Source: Brevibacterium linens ATCC 9172
GTDB taxonomy: Bacteria > Actinomycetota > Actinomycetes > Actinomycetales > Brevibacteriaceae
Length of the DNA: 64,000 bases
Reading direction: 5' to 3'
NCBI RefSeq assembly: GCF_900169165.1
Contig: NZ_FXYY01000009.1
Span: forward strand, 90,155-154,154
The translations under genes and the position numbers were made by a program. How positions within the stretch are numbered: position 1 is the stretch's first letter; the number at the start of each line of letters is the position of its first letter. This document shows positions 1-9,519 of this stretch, piece after piece. The notes beneath the pieces are model-generated. The model was not told the origin of the DNA, did not search any database, and saw nothing but the letters and a program-made list of their open reading frames with translations.

Positions 1-1403
1 CCGGGCACGGCACCGGGCGGAACCGCGGCCAGCAGCGAGGCGTGCATGCGGGCCGACGGCAGCGCCTGATCCTCCCATTTCTCGGCCAGATCGTCCGGGG
101 CCTGCCGGCAGCAGGACGGATCCGGGCATCCGGACTGCGAGCGGATCGGTGACTCCCGACCCTCGAACCAGCGGACGTGGGAGAACGGGACGCCGACGCT
201 GATGGCGAAGTCGCCGCCAGGCAGCACGCGGGCTGTGCACCAGAACGATCCGTGCGGGGTATCGGTGTACTGGTAGTACGGGCTGAAGCGGTCGGCGACG
301 CGGAAGACGGTGCGCGAGGTGAAGCGCTTGCATGCGAACTGTCCCTCGATCGCACCGAGCGGATCGGTGGGGAACGGCAGTCCGTCGTTCGAGTACGCCT
401 TGTGGATCGTGCCGGAATTGTGGACCTTCATGAAGTGCACGGGCAGGCCGAGGTGCTCGGTGGCGAGGTTCGTGAACCGGTGGGCAGCCATCTCGTAGCC
501 GACGCCGAACATATCGCGCAGATGCTCGACGGAGAGCACCCGCTTCTTCTTCTCCTCCTCGAGCATCGGCACGGCCGCGGACTCGGGCAGCAGGATCGCG
601 GCAGCCAGATAGTTGGCCTCGACGCGCTGCTGGAGGAACTCGTGGAAGTCCTTCGGGGAGTCATAGCCGAGGACATGCGGAGCCAGGCTCATGAGCAGGT
701 GCGACCGCGGATCGAAAGCGGCATCGGCATTGGGCAGATACAGGCGCTTGTTCGCGGTGTCCGAGATCGACCGAGTCGATTCTGGCAGGTCGGAGACGTA
801 ATGGAGGCTGAAACCGAGCTTCTCGGCGATGAGCGCTGTCTGCCGCTGTGACACCGTTCCGGATTCGTAGCCGACGAGGTCGAGCAGTTCCGCGGCGGTG
901 GCCTCGAGGTCGGCGAAGTAGTTGTTCTTCTCCCTCATCCGATCCCGCAGCTCCCGGTTGGCCCGCCGTGCCTCCTCCGGGGTGGCCGCACGCCGTTCCA
1001 GAGCCTCGCCGAGCTGCCGCTGAAGACCCACGATCGCCTCGAGGGCATCCGCCGGCAGGGACTTGATCCGCACCTGAGGCAGTCCGAGGGAGGAGTACAT
1101 AGGGGAGGCCTGATTGCGTTCGGCTTCGAGCTCGAGCGCCTGGCGCTCGTCGATCGGAGCGGGGTCGATGAGCTCGGAGACATCCGTCTTCAGCGCCTTC
1201 GCAATCGCGGCCAAGAGCGTGACAGAAGTTTCTCGCTTGCCGTTCTCGATCGTCGAGATCTGGGACGCCGCACGCCCCACTTCGTGCCCCAGCTCGTTGA
1301 GGGTCAAACCGCGCTTCTTGCGAAAAAATCGGATTCTTCTGCCGATGCTGAGCGGGTCGGTCTGCTGCTCTTCGCTCTCAACTTCCGCGCCAACGCTGTT
1401 CAA
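1..1403 (-). CDS. ramB: RamB-like acetate-metabolism regulator (XRE HTH + short-chain fatty acyl regulator domain), 3' end off window
   Basis: Reading the minus strand from a TTG at 1403 gives an open frame to the left edge. An N-terminal XRE helix-turn-helix lies at about residues 20-75 (IGRRIRFFRKKRGLTLNELG, then SQISTIENGKRE). A long regulatory domain follows, and near the visible end is a Cys cluster, CPDPSCC, typical of ScfR/RamB proteins. The start is set by GGGAGG just upstream (1408-1413). RamB in Corynebacterium and Mycobacterium controls aceA/aceB and other acetate genes in response to carbon source; in M. tuberculosis it also lies divergent from icl1, as here. The C-terminus is missing because of the window edge, not visible truncation. 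The family call is secure; RamB orthology is inferred from the divergent aceA. Confidence 0.85.
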   Translation of the reverse strand, partial: MNSVGAEVESEEQQTDPLSIGRRIRFFRKKRGLTLNELGHEVGRAASQISTIENGKRETSVTLLAAIAKALKTDVSELIDPAPIDERQALELEAERNQASPMYSSLGLPQVRIKSLPADALEAIVGLQRQLGEALERRAATPEEARRANRELRDRMREKNNYFADLEATAAELLDLVGYESGTVSQRQTALIAEKLGFSLHYVSDLPESTRSISDTANKRLYLPNADAAFDPRSHLLMSLAPHVLGYDSPKDFHEFLQQRVEANYLAAAILLPESAAVPMLEEEKKKRVLSVEHLRDMFGVGYEMAAHRFTNLATEHLGLPVHFMKVHNSGTIHKAYSNDGLPFPTDPLGAIEGQFACKRFTSRTVFRVADRFSPYYQYTDTPHGSFWCTARVLPGGDFAISVGVPFSHVRWFEGRESPIRSQSGCPDPSCCRQAPDDLAEKWEDQALPSARMHASLLAAVPPGAVP

Positions 1404-1584
1404 AGTGCCTCCCTTGGATTCTGTGGGCTGGTTCACACGATTGAGAAACAGTATGACAGAACCGCGAAATTTCTGAAACCGGAAATATCGAGATTATTCA
1501 TCCGAAAAAACAATGCGAGAGCGCTTGCGGCCCCCGCAGACTGGATACATCAACAACCCCGAGAGATCGAGAAAGAGAAGGACA
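1404..1584. promoter_or_regulatory. Divergent ramB / aceA control region
   Basis: This 181-bp spacer is much more AT-rich than its flanks, especially about 1430-1515, and must hold both divergent promoters. RamB sites in Corynebacterium are short A/T-rich elements with a TTTGCAAA-like core. The nearest resemblance here is the GAAATTTCTGAAAC stretch near 1466-1480, which is a weak match. A purine-rich ribosome-binding site (GAGAAGG) lies just before the aceA start. Confidence 0.5.
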
Positions 1585-2895
1585 ATGACTGAGAACACCA
1601 CGCAGAACAGCTTGCACGATGCTGAAGCCATCCGCCGCGAATGGGCCACCAACGCCCGCTGGTCGGGAATCGCTCGCGACTACGAGCCCGAGGATGTCGT
1701 CAAACTGCGCGGTTCGCTGATCGAGGAGCACACGCTGGCCCGTCACGGAGCCGAGCGCCTCTGGAACCAGATCACCGCCGGCGACATCCACTCCGGTGAC
1801 TACGTCAACGCCCTCGGCGCGCTGACCGGCAACCAGGCAGTCGAGCAGGTCAAGGCCGGCCTCAACGCCATCTACCTCTCCGGCTGGCAGGTCGCCGCCG
1901 ACGCGAACGCCGCCGGCCAGACCTACCCCGACCAGTCCATCTACCCGGCCAACTCGGTGCCGCAGGTCGTCCGCCGCATCAACAACGCTCTGATGCGCGC
2001 CGACCAGATCGAGACCTCGGAAGGCAACAAGCAGGTCGACGACTGGTTCGCTCCGATCGTCGCCGACGCGGAAGCGGGCTTCGGCGGCTCGATCAACGTC
2101 TACGAACTCATGCGGTCGATGATCGCAGCCGGCGCTGCCGGTGTGCACTTCGAGGATCAGCTCGGTTCCGAGAAGAAGTGCGGCCACCTCGGCGGCAAGG
2201 TCCTCGTCCCGACCTCGCAGCACATCCGCACGCTCAACGCCGCCCGCCTCGCGGCCGACGTCGAGAACGTGCCCAGCCTCGTCATCGCCCGCACCGACGC
2301 CGAGGCAGCCACGCTGATGACCTCGGACATCGACGAGCGCGACCAGCAGTTCGTCACCGGTGAGCGCACCGCCGAAGGCTTCTACAAGGTTCGCAACGGC
2401 ATCGAAGCAGGCATCGCACGCGGACTGTCGTTCGCTCCCTACGCGGACATGCTGTGGATGGAGACCTCCACACCTGACCTCGAAGCAGCCAAGCAGTTCG
2501 CCGAGGCGATCCACGCCGAGTACCCGGACCAGATGCTGTCCTACAACTGCTCGCCGTCGTTCAACTGGCGCAAGCACCTCGACGATGCCACCATCGCGAA
2601 GTTCCAGCGCGAGCTCGGAGCCATGGGCTACAAGTTCCAGTTCATCACCCTGGCCGGCTTCCACGCTCTGAACTACTCGATGTTCGATCTGGCCCACGGC
2701 TACGCCCGCGAGCAGATGAAGGCCTACGTCGACCTGCAGGAGCGCGAGTTCGCTGCCGAGGAGCGCGGATACACCGCGACCCGCCACCAGCGTGAGGTGG
2801 GCACCGGCTACTTCGATCTGGTGTCGACTGCACTCAACCCCGAGTCGTCGACCACCGCGCTGGCCGGCTCCACCGAAACCGCTCAGTTCCAGTGA
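1585..2895 (+). CDS. aceA: Isocitrate lyase (436 aa)
   Basis: Isocitrate lyase splits isocitrate into glyoxylate and succinate, the first step of the glyoxylate shunt used on acetate and fatty acids. The catalytic signature [16 protein letters not shown] is at about residues 197-212, with the active-site Cys near 199. The length matches bacterial ICLs of about 430 aa. The ATG at 1585 follows GAGAAGGAC; the frame is open 24 codons further upstream, but that stretch is basic and not ICL-like. aceB follows on the same strand after 242 bp, and ramB is divergent, so control by RamB is likely. Confidence 0.97.
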   Translation: MTENTTQNSLHDAEAIRREWATNARWSGIARDYEPEDVVKLRGSLIEEHTLARHGAERLWNQITAGDIHSGDYVNALGALTGNQAVEQVKAGLNAIYLSGWQVAADANAAGQTYPDQSIYPANSVPQVVRRINNALMRADQIETSEGNKQVDDWFAPIVADAEAGFGGSINVYELMRSMIAAGAAGVHFEDQLGSEKKCGHLGGKVLVPTSQHIRTLNAARLAADVENVPSLVIARTDAEAATLMTSDIDERDQQFVTGERTAEGFYKVRNGIEAGIARGLSFAPYADMLWMETSTPDLEAAKQFAEAIHAEYPDQMLSYNCSPSFNWRKHLDDATIAKFQRELGAMGYKFQFITLAGFHALNYSMFDLAHGYAREQMKAYVDLQEREFAAEERGYTATRHQREVGTGYFDLVSTALNPESSTTALAGSTETAQFQ

Positions 2896-2912
2896 GCCGC
2901 ACCGGGTTTTCG

Positions 2913-2930
2913 CCCCGCTGACCAGCGGGG
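2913..2930 (+). other. Hairpin in the aceA-aceB spacer
   Basis: A 7-bp inverted repeat (CCCCGCT / AGCGGGG, 4-nt loop) lies 18 nt after the aceA stop, with no T-tract after it. It may dampen read-through or protect the aceA mRNA 3' end. The rest of the 242-bp spacer (2896-3137) shows no gene and could hold an aceB promoter. Confidence 0.4.
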
Positions 2931-3137
2931 ATGAACCCACCCAGAACCCGGGGCGGATCGGCAGTGTTTTCACGGGGTTCACATTGTCGATCCGCTCCGT
3001 CACACCACAGACGCATCGAAACCCCGCCACGATCCCACGGGAACGCTCACGAACACGGGGCAGCCGCCTCGGCGAGGATCCCCCACAGCACCAGCCGCAC
3101 ATTCCAGGCACACACTACGACGGGTGAGGAGAAGCCC

Positions 3138-4745
3138 ATGTCTTACATCAAGATCAACGCGCCGCTCGAAACCGGCTTCGGCACCGTCCTTTCGGAGCCT
3201 GCTCTGACGTTCATCGCCAAGCTGCACGACGAGTTCGCCGGCACCATCTGCGACGTGCTGCGCACGCGCCGGGCCCGCGCGGCCGAGATGAACGGCGGAA
3301 CCCTCCCCCGCTTCAAGCCCGAGACCGCACGCATCCGCGCCGACCGCTCCTGGTCGGTCGCCGGATCCGCCGGAGCACCCGGCCTCGAAGACCGCCGCGT
3401 GGAACTCACCGGGCCGGTCACCGAGGATGAGGTCGTGGCGGCACTGAACTCGCAGGCGAAGGTGTGGCTGGCCGATCTCGAAGACGCCACGAGCCCCACC
3501 TGGGCCAACGTCATCGGCGGACAGGTCAACCTCTTCCGCGCCATCCGCGGTCAGCTGCCCGGCGTCAACAACGACAACCAGCCGACGATCGGGCTGCGCC
3601 CCCGCGGTTGGCACCTGCCCGAGAAGCACCTGATCTACGTCGATGACAACGGAGCCGAGTTCTCGACCTCCGCAGCGCTGGTCGACTTCGGTCTCTACTT
3701 CTTCCACAATGCTCGGTACCTCATCGACAATGGTTCCGGCCCGTACTTCTACCTGCCGAAGCTCGAGTCCTCGCAGGAAGCACGCCTGTGGAACAAGGTG
3801 TTCGTCCTGGCACAGAACATGCTCGGCATCGAACGGGGCACCATCCGGGCCACCGCTCATATCGAGACGATCACCGCAGTGTTCCAGATGGAAGAGATCC
3901 TCTTCGAGCTGCGCGAGCACTGTGCAGGTCTCGAGGCCGCCGGTTGGGACTACCTGTTCTCCGTGGTGAAGAACCTGCGCAACACCACCGACTACGTTCT
4001 GCCCGACCGCGAACGTCTGACGATGGATCTGCCGCTGATGAAGGCCTTCACTGACCGGCTCGTGGCCACTTGCCACCGTCGCGGCGCACACGCGATCGGC
4101 ACGATGTCCAACCTCATGGCCGATCATCCGGACCAGGAGTTCGTGGCCGCCGAGTTCGAGCGCATGCGTGAGGACAAGGCCCGCGAGGCCTGGCAGGGCT
4201 TCGACGGCACCTGGGTGGCCGACCCGGCACTGGTTCCGGCAGCGCTGGCCGTGTTCGACGCCGCTCTGGGATCAGCTCCGCACCAGCTGGAGAACAAGCG
4301 CCCCGATGTGCAGGTGACCAGCGAGAACATCCTCGACCGCACCGGCCTCGAGCCGGTCGTGACCGAAGAGGGCGTGCGGGTGAACATCCGCGTGGCCATC
4401 GGATACATGAACGAATGGCTCGGCGGCAATGGGCACGTGGCTCTGGAGAACCAGCTCGAAGACGTGTCGACGGCCGAGATCTGCCGCTCGCAGATCTGGC
4501 AGTGGATCCGCCACGAGGTGACTCTGGACAACGGTCAGCAGCTGACCACGCGTCTGGTGGAGCGTTACCTCGGAGAGGAGCTGGCTCTGATGCAGCGCCG
4601 TGCCGATGACCACTTCGATGAGGCCGTGGAGATCTTCCGTGAGACGGCGCTGGGTGAGGAGTTCGCCGAGTTCCTCACCATGCCGGCCTACACCGACCAC
4701 CTGGTCGACCGGGTGTCCAAGGCCAGCGAAGCCTTCGTCGCCTAA
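3138..4745 (+). CDS. aceB: Malate synthase A (535 aa)
   Basis: Malate synthase condenses glyoxylate with acetyl-CoA to give malate, completing the glyoxylate shunt with aceA upstream. The size (about 530 aa) and the LADLEDATSPTW segment at about residues 111-122 are typical of isoform A rather than the longer isoform G. The ATG at 3138 follows GTGAGGAGA. The frame is open for 69 more codons upstream, but those lie in the spacer and do not resemble the family. A long palindrome (family A) follows the stop and probably ends the transcript. Confidence 0.96.
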   Translation: MSYIKINAPLETGFGTVLSEPALTFIAKLHDEFAGTICDVLRTRRARAAEMNGGTLPRFKPETARIRADRSWSVAGSAGAPGLEDRRVELTGPVTEDEVVAALNSQAKVWLADLEDATSPTWANVIGGQVNLFRAIRGQLPGVNNDNQPTIGLRPRGWHLPEKHLIYVDDNGAEFSTSAALVDFGLYFFHNARYLIDNGSGPYFYLPKLESSQEARLWNKVFVLAQNMLGIERGTIRATAHIETITAVFQMEEILFELREHCAGLEAAGWDYLFSVVKNLRNTTDYVLPDRERLTMDLPLMKAFTDRLVATCHRRGAHAIGTMSNLMADHPDQEFVAAEFERMREDKAREAWQGFDGTWVADPALVPAALAVFDAALGSAPHQLENKRPDVQVTSENILDRTGLEPVVTEEGVRVNIRVAIGYMNEWLGGNGHVALENQLEDVSTAEICRSQIWQWIRHEVTLDNGQQLTTRLVERYLGEELALMQRRADDHFDEAVEIFRETALGEEFAEFLTMPAYTDHLVDRVSKASEAFVA

Positions 4746-4750
4746 CAATT

Positions 4751-4808
4751 ACTACCTGACGGCGGCCCAGCAACCTCGCGCGAGGTTGTTGGGCCGCCGT
4801 CAGGTAGT
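4751..4808. repeat. Family A palindrome, copy 1 (probable terminator)
   Basis: A 58-bp inverted repeat with outer arms ACTACCTGACGGCGG / CCGCCGTCAGGTAGT and centre CCTCGCGCGAGG leaves almost no loop. It begins 5 bp after the aceB stop. Other copies are at 17382, 52486 and 61199, with a half copy at 63351. At this position it can act as a factor-independent terminator between aceB and the stress-protein gene. Confidence 0.9.
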
Positions 4809-4890
4809 TCTGGGGGTGGGGTGGCGGTTACGTGACCGAAGCGTGATCCCGACGTCAACGAACCAAAGATGAGTCCATATACTGGGGGGC

Positions 4891-5280
4891 ATGACGATTC
4901 TCATTGGCTACCTACCCGCTCCCGAGGGTGAGGCTGCTCTGCGTGCGGGTTTCGCAGAGGCCGAACTGCGGTCGAGCGCTGCCGTCGTGATCAACTCACA
5001 GCGACGAGGTGCGAGTGGGGCTCCGACCGAGATCGGTGAGGACGAGATCAAGCGGATCGTCGACCTCGGCAAGGAATCGGATGTCGACGTCGAGGTGCTC
5101 CAGCCCGATCACGAAGACGATCTGCCCGGCACGCTCAACGACCTCGCCGAGGAATACGGAGCCCAACTCATCGTCATCGGTCTGCGCAAACGCTCGGCGA
5201 TCGGGAAGTTCATCCTCGGCTCGCAGGCCCAGCGCATCCTCCTCGAAGCCGAGGTCCCGGTGCTGACGGCCAAGGCCTGA
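4891..5280 (+). CDS. Universal stress protein, single UspA domain (129 aa)
   Basis: This is a small single-domain Usp protein. It starts with a hydrophobic first strand (MTILIGYLPAPEGEAAL) and ends with the ATP-binding-type tail GLRKRSAIGKFILGSQAQRI followed by a VPVLTA strand, the usual G-2x-G-9x-G(S/T) arrangement of ATP-binding Usps. Such proteins act in the cytoplasm in stress or dormancy responses; the precise role cannot be read from sequence. A G-rich run (TGGGGGGC) precedes the ATG. It stands alone between the aceB terminator and a convergent dehydrogenase gene. Confidence 0.9.
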   Translation: MTILIGYLPAPEGEAALRAGFAEAELRSSAAVVINSQRRGASGAPTEIGEDEIKRIVDLGKESDVDVEVLQPDHEDDLPGTLNDLAEEYGAQLIVIGLRKRSAIGKFILGSQAQRILLEAEVPVLTAKA

Positions 5281-5340
5281 GGCGACGGCCAGGGCCTGAG
5301 GCGAGGGCCTAGGCCTGAGGCGACGGCCAAGGCCGGAATC
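5270..5340. repeat. Short tandem repeat overlapping the stress-protein stop
   Basis: Units of the form GGCCTGAGGCGA with a GGCCAAGG/GGCCAGGG spacer are reiterated about three times, starting in the last codons of the stress-protein gene. The unit contains the stop TGA, so the stop context is duplicated. The array occupies most of the 87-bp convergent spacer. Confidence 0.6.
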
Positions 5341-5367
5341 CTCGCCGAGGCGGCCCGGACCTCGGAC

Positions 5368-8300
5368 TCAGCGCCGCGGTCCCAGCCCCCACCCCCACGC
5401 GAGGAGCTCGGCCAGCGACACCCCCGCGGCGTCGCTGAGATCCGTGATCTGCGTGCGGCACGAGTACCCGTCGGCAAGAACGACCTGCAGCCGCCCGTCC
5501 GCGCCGGATCCCGTGGCACGAGCGCGCGAAGCATCTGAGACAGCCTCCGGCGCACGATGAGCTGAAGCGCCGGTATCGGTATCGGCAACGGTGACGCTAT
5601 CGGAATCGGCCCGAGCCTCCACCCCGGTGGCCCGTCCGCGTCTGCGCAGAGCCGGCAGCAGGGCCACCTCGGCGACGGCGACCGAGGTCTCGAAATGACC
5701 GTCTTCGACGCCGAAGTTCCCGGCCAGACCGCAGCACCCGCCGAGGAACTCCGTATCCGCTCCGGCCCTGGCCAACAGCTCCTTATCTGCCGCGTTGCCG
5801 AAGATCGCCGACTGGTGACAATGCGGCTGCACGAGCGCTTCGATCCCGGACAGGTCCGGCAGTTCGGCGCCGATGCTCAGCAGATACTGGGCGAGAGTCT
5901 GCACCCGGTTCGCCACCCGGTGCGAGGCCTCATCGGCGACGAGTTTGAGCGAATCATCCTTGAGCGTCGCCAAGCACGAAGGCTCGACGCCGATGATCGG
6001 CACATCCCCGGTGGCATCGAGAGCCGTGATCGTCTCCGAGAGATTCGCCTTCGCGGCATCGAGCTGACCGGTGGAGATGAGCGGCAGTCCGCAGCACACC
6101 GTCTGATCGATCACCCGCACATGCACCCCGGCCTGCTCGAGCACGGCGACGGCCGCGGCGAGGATGCGCGGAGCGAAATGGTTCGACCAGGAGTCGGCGA
6201 ACAGCACGACCTCAGCGTTCGGCCGCAGCGAATCCGAGGCCGGTGACGAATCCGCGCCCGGTGACTCGGCGCTCGAGCGGGACTCGGCTTTCGAGCGGGG
6301 CTCAGCTTGGGAGTGCACCTTCGGTGCCGCCTCGGCGGTGGTGGCCCACCATTTCCTGAACGTCGTGGCCGTGAACTGCGGAATCGACCGGCGGACGTCG
6401 ATGCCGGCCATCTTCTTCGCCAGCGTCGTCAGCCCCGTCAGCCCCGAGACCCGGTTGACCGCGGGTGCGAGAGGAGTGATGAGACGGGCGAGCTGCGGAA
6501 GGAACCCGAGCGAATAGTGCTTCATCGGCCGCAGCTTGCCCTTGTACGACTGGTAGAGCACCTCGGCCTTGTACGTGGACATGTCCGTGCCGGTCGGGCA
6601 TTCGGTCCCGCAGGCCTTGCATGACAGGCACAGGTCAAGGGCCTCGTGCACCTCGGGGGAGTCCCAGCGAGGCTCGAGAAGATCCCCGGACACCATCTCC
6701 TGCAGCACTCGCGCACGCCCCCGCGTCGAATGCCGCTCATCCCGTGTGGCCTGGTACGACGGGCACATGATGCCGCCGCCGGCCGCCGAATCCGCACGGC
6801 ACTTGCCGACCCCGGTGCACCGGTGCACCGCCGACGCGAAACCGGCGGACTCGCCTTCGTAGGCCATCGCGAGGGTTCCGGGCAGCTCCTGACGCAGCGG
6901 CAGCTGAGTGAGACGGACCGACTCGTCGAGGGCGTCCGGGTCGACGATGACACCGGGATTGAGCAGATGCTGAGGATCGAAGAGCCGCTTGACCTGGGAA
7001 AACAGGTCGAGCGCCGCCGGGGTGTACATGAGGCGCAGCAGTTCGGAGCGGGCCCGACCGTCCCCGTGCTCCCCGGAGACCGACCCGCCGTAGCGCGCGA
7101 CGAGCTTCGTGGCCGCAACCATGAAATCGCGCATCACCTGCCCGCCGTTCGGATCCTCGAGCGGGAAGTCCACGCGCATGTGCAGGCAGCCGTCGCCGAA
7201 GTGCCCGTAGGGAATCGCCCACAGCCCGTGCTCCTCGAGCAGCTCCATGAGGTCATGCAGATAATCGCCGAGGTGGTCCACCGGAACCGCCGAATCCTCC
7301 CAGCCGGCGTGGGCGTCGCGCCCATCGGGGGTGCGCGAGACGAGACCTGCGCCATCGGCGCGGATCGCCCACACCTCGGCCGCGGCCCGGGCGTCGAGGA
7401 CTGCGGAGTCGCGTGACGTCGATTCGGAGATGAGGCGCTGAGTCTCGGTCTCGAGCGCGGCCTCGTCCTCACCGGTGAGTTCGACGACGAGCCAGCCCGC
7501 ACCCTCGGGAAGGGGCGGGACCGCCTCGGCGCCCTTGGTGTCGATGACCCGGTCGAGCATGCGCGAATCGAGGCCCTCGCAGGCGGCGACGGGGAAGTCC
7601 TTCAGCAGCGGCGCATCGTGGGCGGCGGCGACCATGTCCGCATAGCCGAGCACCACCGCCGAGGTGAAACTCGGATCCTTGACCAGGCGCATCTTCGCCG
7701 CGAGGATGACTCCCCAGGTGCCCTCGGTGCCGGCGAAGGCGCGGCGGACGTCGAAGCCGTTCTCCGGAAGGAGGGCTTCGAGTCCGTACCCGGAGACCTG
7801 GCGGGAGAATGTGCCGAAGTTCGTACGGATGGTGCCGAGGTTCTGTGCCACGAGTTCATGCAGCCGCGGGAACGTGGTGGAGGCGTCCGCGTCATCGAGG
7901 ATGACGACGGTGCCGTCGATGAGCATGATCTTCAGCGCGAGAATGTTGTCGCCCGTGCGTCCGTAGCCCAGCGCCCGGGGCCCGCAGGCATTGTTGCCGA
8001 TCATCCCGCCGATCGTGCAGCGGGTGTGGGTGGACGGGTCCGGGCCGAAACGCAGACCGTGCGGTTTGGCCTGTTTCTGCAGGTGGGCGTGGACGCAGCC
8101 GGACTGCACCCAGGCCGCCTGCTCATCCGGATCGAGGTCGAGGACCGCGTTCATATGGAGAGAGAAGTCGAGGACGATGCCGCGGCCGATGGCGTTGCCG
8201 GCGATCGATGTGCCGGCACCGCGGCTGGTGATGGGCACACCGAGGCGGCGCGCAACAGACAGGGCACGAGCCACCTCGCCCTCGTCGTGAGGGAAGACGA

Positions 8301-8490
8301 TGGCGGCAGGGACTAGTCGGAAGAGCGAGGCATCGGAGGAGTACGCGGCGCGGTCGGTATCGTCGATGCTGAAATCACGGATGCCCGCGGCGCGGAACTG
8401 TTCGGCGAGTGCGGTGGGAAGCGGCGTCTGGGACTCGTCTTCGTCGACGGTCGCCCGATTCGCTCCAGTGGGATCGGCCATAGTCGTCAT
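5368..8490 (-). CDS. FAD-linked oxidase / Fe-S dehydrogenase fusion, D-lactate or glycolate dehydrogenase type (~1040 aa)
   Basis: A GlcD-like FAD-binding half (PCMH-type, ITSRGAGTSIAGNA at about residue 90; HGDGRARSEL near the end of the oxidase domain) is fused to a GlcF-like half. The latter has two Fe-S cysteine clusters (CTGVGKCRAD...MCPSY and CLSCKACGTECPTG) and CCG domains (CCGLP, QPHCHQSA, GGCCGLAGNFG). Such fusions oxidise D-lactate or related 2-hydroxyacids at the membrane face and pass electrons to quinone. Two Ser/Ala/Asp-rich low-complexity inserts lie in the C-terminal third (about 6220-6310 and 5490-5640). The start is uncertain: ATG 8490, 8481 or 8562 all lack a clear ribosome-binding site. 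It is longer than usual mainly because of the inserts. Confidence 0.88.
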   Translation of the reverse strand: MTTMADPTGANRATVDEDESQTPLPTALAEQFRAAGIRDFSIDDTDRAAYSSDASLFRLVPAAIVFPHDEGEVARALSVARRLGVPITSRGAGTSIAGNAIGRGIVLDFSLHMNAVLDLDPDEQAAWVQSGCVHAHLQKQAKPHGLRFGPDPSTHTRCTIGGMIGNNACGPRALGYGRTGDNILALKIMLIDGTVVILDDADASTTFPRLHELVAQNLGTIRTNFGTFSRQVSGYGLEALLPENGFDVRRAFAGTEGTWGVILAAKMRLVKDPSFTSAVVLGYADMVAAAHDAPLLKDFPVAACEGLDSRMLDRVIDTKGAEAVPPLPEGAGWLVVELTGEDEAALETETQRLISESTSRDSAVLDARAAAEVWAIRADGAGLVSRTPDGRDAHAGWEDSAVPVDHLGDYLHDLMELLEEHGLWAIPYGHFGDGCLHMRVDFPLEDPNGGQVMRDFMVAATKLVARYGGSVSGEHGDGRARSELLRLMYTPAALDLFSQVKRLFDPQHLLNPGVIVDPDALDESVRLTQLPLRQELPGTLAMAYEGESAGFASAVHRCTGVGKCRADSAAGGGIMCPSYQATRDERHSTRGRARVLQEMVSGDLLEPRWDSPEVHEALDLCLSCKACGTECPTGTDMSTYKAEVLYQSYKGKLRPMKHYSLGFLPQLARLITPLAPAVNRVSGLTGLTTLAKKMAGIDVRRSIPQFTATTFRKWWATTAEAAPKVHSQAEPRSKAESRSSAESPGADSSPASDSLRPNAEVVLFADSWSNHFAPRILAAAVAVLEQAGVHVRVIDQTVCCGLPLISTGQLDAAKANLSETITALDATGDVPIIGVEPSCLATLKDDSLKLVADEASHRVANRVQTLAQYLLSIGAELPDLSGIEALVQPHCHQSAIFGNAADKELLARAGADTEFLGGCCGLAGNFGVEDGHFETSVAVAEVALLPALRRRGRATGVEARADSDSVTVADTDTGASAHRAPEAVSDASRARATGSGADGRLQVVLADGYSCRTQITDLSDAAGVSLAELLAWGWGLGPRR

Positions 8491-8562
8491 GTCCGCATTG
8501 TGCCACTTGGGTTGCCGGAACATCGATACCGTCCATGCCGGAACATTGCGAGCGACGGTCAT

Positions 8563-8738
8563 CGTTGAAACCCAAGTAATGTTATATATTCGTTATCTTA
8601 CGTGCTCAGAACGGTGCTGCACAGTAGCCCGAGTTCCTATATTCGGGAATTCTTGGTGTCTTGACATATTCGTGGTATCTAATGGGACTACACCAATTCG
8701 TGGCAACGGGCCACACCATGAATGCAGGGGAAGAAACC
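8563..8738. promoter_or_regulatory. AT-rich divergent promoter region
   Basis: The spacer between the divergent dehydrogenase and the small HTH gene is strikingly AT-rich (TTATATATTCGTTATC near 8580, TTGACATATTCGTGG near 8661). A TTGACA hexamer on the plus strand is clear, but no -10 box sits at ideal spacing, so I mark only the region. Confidence 0.45.
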
Positions 8739-8993
8739 ATGTCTCGTCGAGCTCGTGAATTGACAGTTGATCAGGCGGCATTAGTCGGTGCGGTCCGAAA
8801 GGTCGCACGGCAGCGCTCCAAAATCAACACCGACTATGTGATGGCGATTCTGCGCGCCCGCGAAGAAGGTGCGACCTTCGGTGCGATCGCCGAGGCGGCG
8901 GGTACCTCTTCGCAGGCCGTTCAGGAGATCGTGCGCAGGCACGGACCGGTCAAGCGCAGTGAGCCGAAGGCCGGGGTCGCTGACCCCGCCTGA
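8739..8993 (+). CDS. Small helix-turn-helix protein (84 aa), function unknown
   Basis: The ATG at 8739 follows AGGGGAAG. The protein is basic, and its centre reads as a helix-turn-helix of the sigma-70 region 4 / MerR-like kind (ATFGAIAEAAGTSSQAVQEI, about residues 45-65). Only DNA binding is suggested; the target is unknown. The frame is open 26 codons upstream, but no ribosome-binding site supports that. A strong hairpin at 9065-9099 ends the transcript, so it is monocistronic. Confidence 0.7.
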   Translation: MSRRARELTVDQAALVGAVRKVARQRSKINTDYVMAILRAREEGATFGAIAEAAGTSSQAVQEIVRRHGPVKRSEPKAGVADPA

Positions 8994-9064
8994 CCTCAGG
9001 AGCCACAGGGGAAGAACGGCATTCGCCTGCCCCCTCTGTGTCCGCACTTCCCGCGCAGAAACCA

Positions 9065-9099
9065 GGGCGGTGATCCTTAATCGGTATGGATCACCGCCC
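9065..9099 (+). terminator. Intrinsic terminator after the small HTH gene
   Basis: A perfect 12-bp stem (GGGCGGTGATCC / GGATCACCGCCC) with an 11-nt loop lies 72 nt after the HTH gene stop and is followed by TTGTGTGATT. Confidence 0.8.
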
Positions 9100-9519
9100 T
9101 TGTGTGATTCATGGACGGTCTCTGACGGTTGCGTGACCGATTCATCGAGGTGCCGGAAGCGGGAATTCTCGTTCCGGGGACAATGGCCCTGTTGGGTGAA
9201 CACATTTCCGAAGTGAAATTCTGCTCGAGGCATGGAAATCGCTTCAGGATTCGACACTTCCTCTGTTTGTGAAATCACCTGGATCGAAGTGCGGTGACGG
9301 CAACCGCAGGTGCGTTTCCGGGAGGCGAGAATAGCTGTGCGATCGGAGTTCCTGAGGCCCCGGGGCGGATTAGATACAAGAAGTACATAGTCGCCGGTGT
9401 ATTGCAGTCTTGTTACACAGGGGCGGACTGCGGCCGTGGGAAACGGACTGCGCGGACGGGCAGGATTCTGCCGGCGGACGCTCGGGCGAGGAGCGCGGCG
9501 GGGTGTCTAGAGTGGCCGT
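9100..9519. other. Intergenic stretch without recognisable gene
   Basis: About 420 bp between the terminator and the phosphatase gene is moderately AT-rich. It presumably holds the promoter of the downstream gene. I see no convincing ORF, RNA gene or repeat in it. Confidence 0.5.

Noticed and set aside
1498..3111. 537-aa open frame antisense to aceA
   Set aside because: Same reason: no domains, and the aceA frame is unmistakable.
8661..8738. Extended start for the small HTH protein
   Set aside because: The AGGGGAAG site fits the ATG at 8739; upstream codons lie in the AT-rich promoter region.
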